This document shows, piece after piece, positions 57,398 to 61,805 of a stretch of DNA of 61,805 nt. The DNA lies in assembly GCA_029777335.1 (NCBI GenBank), contig JAKOSN010000152.1:1-61805 (forward strand), written 5' to 3'. The notes below the pieces were generated by a model. That model was given only the letters and a program-made list of their open reading frames with translations. It searched no databases and had not been told where the DNA came from. The DNA is from Planctomycetota bacterium (GTDB taxonomy: Bacteria > Planctomycetota > Planctomycetia > Gemmatales > Gemmataceae). The position numbers and the translations under genes were made by a program. The stretch's first letter is position 1. The number at the start of each line of letters is the position of its first letter.

Positions 57398-59263
57398 ATG
57401 AAAGCACGCCGATGGTGGATGAGTCTCCCGCTCCTGCTCGGGATGGTGGTTGTGTGCCGCCTCCCGGCCGGGGCGGCGGAGAAAGCCGAGCTGGCCCGGA
57501 ACCAGGCTGTCGAGGCGCGCATGCGCAAGGACCTGACGTTCCTTTCCTCCGACGAGTGCGAGGGACGTGGTCCCACGACCAAGGGGATCGACAAGGCGGC
57601 CGAGTACATCGTCGCCGAGTTCAAGAAGCTGGGCCTGAAACCGGCCACCAAGAACGGCAGCTACTTCCAGACGTTCACCATCCCCGGGAATCGGCTGCAG
57701 AAACCGCCGCTGTTGGCGGTGAGCCACGACAAGGACGGCAAGCCTCAGCAGCTGAAGGAAGGCCGTGACTTCAACGCCATGGGCCTGTCGTCGAGTGGTT
57801 CGCTCAAGGATGTCGAGGCCGTCTTTGCTGGCTATGGTGTGGTGGGAAGCAAGAATTTCGAGTACGACGATTTCAAGGGAATCAAGGTGGCGGGCAAGGT
57901 CGCCATCATCCTGCGTGACACCCCGCTTCCGGGCGATCGCAAGGCCAATATCGATGGTCAGCGGCGGCGTCTGCATGGCTCGCTGACCTCCAAGATGACC
58001 AATGCCGAGAAGGCGGGGGCCGTGGCGGTCCTCTTCGTCAACGACTACGATACCGCGAAGGATGGCGACGATCTGACTGATTTCAACTTCACCGCCACCG
58101 GTCGGGCGCCTTCGACCAAACTCCCAGTCTTCCACATCCACCGCACGCTCCTCGACGAGATGCTACAGAAAAGCGTGGGGAAGAAACTCGCCGAGCTGGA
58201 AAAGCAGATCGACAAGGAGTTGAAGCCCGCCAGCGTGGAATTGAAGGGATGGAAGGTTTCGCTCGACGTGAGCACCAAACGGGAAGATCTCCCGGCGCGC
58301 AACATCATTGGCGTGCTCGAAGGGTCTGGTCCGCTGGCCAAGGAAACGGTGGTGATTGGCGCACACTACGACCATCTGGGATACGGTGGGACCAGCAGCC
58401 TGGCCGGGCTGAAGAAGATGGCGATTCACCACGGTGCCGATGATAATGGCTCCGGAACGACGTCGATTCTGGAACTGGCTCGGCGCTTTGCCGAGATGCC
58501 CGATCGCAAGGGCCGCCGCCTGGTCTTCATGACCTTCAGTTGTGAGGAGATGGGGCTGCTCGGGTCGGAGCACTACTGCAAACATCCCCTGCTGCCGCTG
58601 GCGGACACCATCGCCATGGTCAATCTCGACATGGTTGGTCGTCTCGCTCCCGATGCCAAGACCAACAAGGACAAGCTGCAGGTTCATGGCACGGGGACGG
58701 CGAAGACGTTCGACAAGCTGATCACCGACATCAACCAGAAGTACGACTTCCAGCTGCAAAAGGTGGCGACTGGCTTTGGCCCAAGCGATCATGCCTCGTT
58801 CTACAAACAGAAGATTCCGGTGTTTTTCTTCTTCACCGGTGATCACAAGGATTATCACCGCCCCAGCGATACGGTGGAGAAGATCAACTTCCCGGGGATG
58901 CGGCGGGTGGTCGATCTGTCGCAGGAGGTGATCAGTTATCTCGCGACGGTCCCGCAGCGACCGGAATATGTGCAGATCAAGAACACGCCGCGCGTGGGTG
59001 GCGTGAGTGGGCCGCGTCTGGGGTTCGCTCCCGAATATGGCGATGAAGGCGACGGCGTGCTGGTGGGAAACGTGAGCGAGGGGATGCCCGCCGCCAAGGC
59101 CGGAATCAAGGCCGGCGATCGCATCGTGGAACTGGGCGGTAAGCCGATCAAGGATCTGGAAGGGTACATGATCCGGATGCAGGATTTCAAGCTCGGGCAA
59201 ACCATCGAGGTGGGTATCCTGCGCGACAAGAAAAAGCAGACGATCAAGGTGAAGCTGGAGTGA
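57398..59263 (+). CDS. M28 aminopeptidase with PA and PDZ domains
   Basis: 621 residues from ATG 57398 (GAGG 8 bases upstream; TACAAT at 57337-57342 may be a -10 box). Signal: SLPLLLGMVVVCRLPAGAA. A PA-like insert about 120-290 (VFAGYGVV..FKGIKVAGKVAIILRD). The M28 zinc site is complete: VVIGAHYDHLG (His about 322), HHGADDNGSGTTS (Asp), SCEEMGLLGS (Glu pair), NLDMVGR (Asp) and GPSDHASFY (His about 464). A PDZ domain ends the protein (about 520-620: PRLGFAPEYGD, AKAGIKAGDRIVELGGKPI). Releases N-terminal amino acids from peptides outside the cytoplasmic membrane; PDZ may choose partners. Confidence 0.93.
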   Translation: MKARRWWMSLPLLLGMVVVCRLPAGAAEKAELARNQAVEARMRKDLTFLSSDECEGRGPTTKGIDKAAEYIVAEFKKLGLKPATKNGSYFQTFTIPGNRLQKPPLLAVSHDKDGKPQQLKEGRDFNAMGLSSSGSLKDVEAVFAGYGVVGSKNFEYDDFKGIKVAGKVAIILRDTPLPGDRKANIDGQRRRLHGSLTSKMTNAEKAGAVAVLFVNDYDTAKDGDDLTDFNFTATGRAPSTKLPVFHIHRTLLDEMLQKSVGKKLAELEKQIDKELKPASVELKGWKVSLDVSTKREDLPARNIIGVLEGSGPLAKETVVIGAHYDHLGYGGTSSLAGLKKMAIHHGADDNGSGTTSILELARRFAEMPDRKGRRLVFMTFSCEEMGLLGSEHYCKHPLLPLADTIAMVNLDMVGRLAPDAKTNKDKLQVHGTGTAKTFDKLITDINQKYDFQLQKVATGFGPSDHASFYKQKIPVFFFFTGDHKDYHRPSDTVEKINFPGMRRVVDLSQEVISYLATVPQRPEYVQIKNTPRVGGVSGPRLGFAPEYGDEGDGVLVGNVSEGMPAAKAGIKAGDRIVELGGKPIKDLEGYMIRMQDFKLGQTIEVGILRDKKKQTIKVKLE

Positions 59264-59297
59264 CCAGGAAGTGTCACTGAAGGGCGGGAACGGTACG

Positions 59298-59347
59298 ACC
59301 GCAGGTGCTACTGTCCATGCGACATGGGGCCTGCGGTTGTCGTTTTT
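59298..59347. terminator. Compound hairpin with T-run between convergent genes
   Basis: 59298-59305 pairs with 59330-59337 (8 bp) around an inner CCATG/CATGG stem; TTTTT(T) follows at 59343-59348 on the plus strand. It serves the M28 gene, and could serve the convergent methyltransferase only on reading through its stop at 59348. Confidence 0.65.
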
Positions 59348-60244
59348 TCAGGCGGCGACAGCAGGCAGAGAAGGCGGCAGGGCCACGCTGAGGGGTTTGA
59401 ACGCTTTGAGGATCAGCACGCGCCCCAGAAGGCGCTCCATGAGCGCGCGCGGCATCCAGCGCCAGACCTGTGGCAAATCGGCCCGCCGCAAATGGCGTTT
59501 GTGCACTCGGTGCTCAGTGAAGCGGGCAAAGAGGGTTTTGAGCACGCGCGCACTGTAGGTGGCAGCGGGCTGATTGTGCGGGGTGGCGCGCTGGAACCAG
59601 CGCCGCCAGGGGAGAAGAAAGCGCGCCCAGTATTCGAGGGTAAAATGCGCGGGGAGAACCGCCAACACCTTTCCCCCCGGTTTCAGGATGCGGTAGACCT
59701 CCTCGATCAGAACCGGCAGTTCATAGTCGGCAAGGTGCAGGCCATTGAAGCTCACCACATCGATCGTGGCGGTCTCGGCGGGGAGATAACGGGGCGAGGC
59801 CTGATAAAAGCGACCATGGAGATCGCGTAGCTCGAAATTGCGCCGGAGCAAGGCGAGTTGGTGGCTGTCCGGACTACAGGCGATCACGGTCGCGCCGTGA
59901 CGCGCGTACTGAATCCAGTCCGTACCCAGACCCGGTCCCCAGGCCAGCAGCCGTTCTCCTGCGTGCTTGGTGAACTCAAGAACCGAGGGCAGCCAGCGGG
60001 CGTAGCGCGTGTGGCGCAGCGCTTCCAGGTCGAGGAACCATTGCAAGGAATACGGCTCCAGGCCCCCTTCCAGGAGGGCGGAAGCCGGACCCAGCGCCTC
60101 GCTCACGACCAGTTGAGTCAGCCCTGGTCCGGTGTCCGGGGAGCGGGGCGCAGGCGGTGCAGGAGCGGTCATCGGCAATCCCTCCAGCACTGAGGTAGAC
60201 CAGCCCTCCCAGATCTGCAGTTTCCCCGAATACTGATCGGCCAT
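59348..60244 (-). CDS. Class I SAM methyltransferase
   Basis: 298 residues as the longest form; an ATG at 60172 (MTAPAPPAPR) has a strong GGAGG 8 bases upstream and may be the real start. Core: ERLLAWGPGLGTDWIQYA (motif I), ATVIACSPDSHQLALLRRNFEL, TIDVVSFNGLHLADYEL and LKPGGKVLAVLPAHFTLEYWARFLLPWRRWF. The C-terminal 80 residues are basic with HRVHKRHLRRADLP. Similar enzymes appear in polysaccharide loci. It lies 125 bases after the upstream PaaK-like gene start in the same direction, so the two may work together on a surface glycan or lipid. Confidence 0.75.
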   Translation of the reverse strand: MADQYSGKLQIWEGWSTSVLEGLPMTAPAPPAPRSPDTGPGLTQLVVSEALGPASALLEGGLEPYSLQWFLDLEALRHTRYARWLPSVLEFTKHAGERLLAWGPGLGTDWIQYARHGATVIACSPDSHQLALLRRNFELRDLHGRFYQASPRYLPAETATIDVVSFNGLHLADYELPVLIEEVYRILKPGGKVLAVLPAHFTLEYWARFLLPWRRWFQRATPHNQPAATYSARVLKTLFARFTEHRVHKRHLRRADLPQVWRWMPRALMERLLGRVLILKAFKPLSVALPPSLPAVAA

Positions 60245-60368
60245 GCCCGTGGACCTTGTACCTTGCCTCCGTCTGGCGGGGGCGTTGCCTCCACGTTCTC
60301 CTTGAGACCGCAGATAGGTGATTTGTTCTCCCAGGTCAAGCCCGGTTCATCGCGGCGCGGGCTCCCGG

Positions 60369-61742
60369 TCAACGCAGATAAGCCGGGGCGATCGTGGAGC
60401 GACTGAAGAGAAACTTGCCCGACGCCTCCGCGGGGATCTCCTCGACCAGTTCCACCTGCACCCCCAGCGCCTCGCCCAGATACTGGCGCGAGGTTTTTTT
60501 CAGATAAGCAAGATCTTCTTCATGATTGAAATCGCGGCCCGGACGAATCCGATAGAGCACTTCCCCTGTGCGGTGCTGCTCGATCTGAACCTGTCCCAGG
60601 CTGGGACGCTGGGCCACAACATAGGTCGCCAGGAACACGCCCGACACCAGGCGACCATCGGCCCCGACCACAAAGTCGGTCACACGCCCTTCCAGGCTGC
60701 GCAAGCGAGGCAAGGCGCGCCCGCAGGCGCACACTCCCTCCGCCCAGGAGCCAACATCGCCAATGCGATAGCGAATCAAGGGCATCGCCAGATTGAGGAG
60801 ATCGGTGATCAAAATACTCCCACGTTCCCCCGGGCGCGCTGGTCGGCCATCTACCACAATCTCCACGTACAGCCCCTCCGCCATCGTGTGCAGCCCTTCG
60901 TGGGCGCTACACTCGCTGGCGATCACACTCACCTCGCGACAGCCGTAGCGGTTGAAGAGGGGACAGCCAAAAACGCGTTCGATCAGAGCCCGTTCGTGCG
61001 GTTCCAGCCCCTCCGCGGAGATCACGATACTCTGCGGCCGATAGGCACGCAGTCGCTGCGCTTCGAGAAACTGGGCAAAAAGAAGGAGGGAGCGCGCATA
61101 GGCCTGCACAATGCGTGGGCGATGCTCGTGCAGCGCACGATGAAAGTCGTGCAAGCGCGCTTCGGTGACATGGGCGGTGTCCAGCCAGAGCGGGCGACCC
61201 AAAAGCGCTTGCCGCAGCCGCGCACGCCAATCCTGACGCGGGGTGTCCTGTGGCGCGCCCCAGAGCACAGCCAGGCGGTCGCCCACATCCCACCCCGCCC
61301 AGCGATTGTGCCGGATGGTCGCCGCCGCGCGCGACAGATGACGCTCGTGACTCAGGTAGAACGAGATGGGCGTGCCGGTCGATCCGCCCGTCTGGTTGGG
61401 GAGCAGATCGCGGCGCGGCCAGGTGCGGGCCACCATGTCGTCCCGGTGATTCTGGATGTCCTTTTTCTCGACAAGGGGAAGCTGATGGAGATCCTCCAAC
61501 TCGTGGAACCGCTCGGGGGGAAAGTTCGCCGCTTCCATGCGCGCCCGATAGAAGGGACATTGCTCCCAGGCATGGCGGAGCAAGGCGCGCAGACGCTCGG
61601 TTTGCAGGCGACGCAGACCCTCGGCGGACAGATACTGGGTGCGTTCAAATTCGCGTAACCAGCGAATTTGCCCGTAATCGCCGGCCTGCCACAGGATCAG
61701 CGGTTGGAAGACATCGCGCACCAGACGTTGCGAGAAACTCAT
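60369..61742 (-). CDS. PaaK/CapK-like adenylate-forming enzyme
   Basis: 457 residues from ATG 61742 (GGGAGG 5 bases upstream). ANL superfamily, phenylacetate-CoA ligase-like: LRRLQTERLRALLRHAWEQCPFYRARM, P-loop-type TGGSTGTPISFYLS (about 120-132), ISAEGLEPHERALIERVFGCPLFNRYGCREVSVIASEC (adenylate binding) and PLIRYRIGDVGSWAEGVCACGRALPRLRSLEGRVTDFV, including the CxCGR cluster of the CapK branch. These enzymes activate an acid as acyl-AMP; the CapK branch occurs in capsule loci and may act on a sugar acid or acyl carrier. Substrate unknown. The adjacent methyltransferase is downstream. Confidence 0.9.
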   Translation of the reverse strand: MSFSQRLVRDVFQPLILWQAGDYGQIRWLREFERTQYLSAEGLRRLQTERLRALLRHAWEQCPFYRARMEAANFPPERFHELEDLHQLPLVEKKDIQNHRDDMVARTWPRRDLLPNQTGGSTGTPISFYLSHERHLSRAAATIRHNRWAGWDVGDRLAVLWGAPQDTPRQDWRARLRQALLGRPLWLDTAHVTEARLHDFHRALHEHRPRIVQAYARSLLLFAQFLEAQRLRAYRPQSIVISAEGLEPHERALIERVFGCPLFNRYGCREVSVIASECSAHEGLHTMAEGLYVEIVVDGRPARPGERGSILITDLLNLAMPLIRYRIGDVGSWAEGVCACGRALPRLRSLEGRVTDFVVGADGRLVSGVFLATYVVAQRPSLGQVQIEQHRTGEVLYRIRPGRDFNHEEDLAYLKKTSRQYLGEALGVQVELVEEIPAEASGKFLFSRSTIAPAYLR

Positions 61743-61805
61743 GGCTGCCTCCCTCATCGAAGCGGCGATTCCCTGTCAAGACGCAAGAACGAGCGGGCCA
61801 CGCAG

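Overview
The window looks like a chromosomal segment of a planctomycete, most likely from the Gemmata-like lineage. The evidence is the high GC and the run of families typical of that phylum: DUF1549/DUF1553 proteins with bacterial Ig-like domains, a DUF1587/1592/1588/1585-type cytochrome paired with a DUF1552 protein, a Tat-exported DUF1501 protein, eukaryote-like Ser/Thr kinases with a membrane tail, Cys-rich mini-lipoproteins and a CotH-type secreted kinase. No transposase, integrase, phage gene, CRISPR array or rRNA is visible. One tRNA gene (Ser, anticodon UGA) lies at 28700-28786.

Layout: (1) 1-3165, the 3' part of a very long repetitive surface protein. (2) 3284-14855, a leftward glycan-modification cluster: WbqC, methyltransferase, NeuD-like acyltransferase, GH43/GH130-like propeller, methyltransferase, WecE/RffA aminotransferase, multi-membrane protein with a GT-C-like loop, methyltransferase, GT2 glycosyltransferase, methyltransferase and PhyH dioxygenase. 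A further Methyltransf_24-type gene diverges from it (15226-16098). (3) 16218-25844, envelope proteins (DUF1549/1553, propeller, PH-like membrane protein, Rieske plus cytochrome c'-like pair, DUF1501, metallophosphoesterase), interrupted by a small winged-helix/membrane module next to a 20-codon remnant of a DUF1501 gene end. (4) 26003-35291, a DPP-IV-like peptidase, tRNA-Ser, and a rightward phospho-signalling group: a degenerate receiver, a Ser/Thr kinase with three extracytoplasmic LTxxQ motifs, and a CotH kinase with EF-hands. (5) 35577-39304, a translationally coupled cytochrome/DUF1552 pair. (6) 39400-54549, mixed envelope and housekeeping genes: CAP domain, second Ser/Thr kinase, GT87-like, HtrA, HEAT-propeller fusion, SurE, a short UvrC and threonine aldolase. 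(7) 54795-61742, a second DUF1549/1553 protein, an M28 peptidase with PDZ, a methyltransferase and a PaaK/CapK-like enzyme that may begin another surface-polysaccharide locus.

Most convergent gene ends share a strong hairpin that could stop transcription from both sides. The most unusual points are the LTxxQ-kinase / CotH-kinase pair, the 60-bp DUF1501 gene-end duplication flanking the winged-helix module, the UvrC lacking its helix-hairpin-helix end, and the aminotransferase/acyltransferase/WbqC/methyltransferase set, which suggests a heavily modified amino-deoxysugar. Functions are assigned from motifs read by eye; no database search was run.
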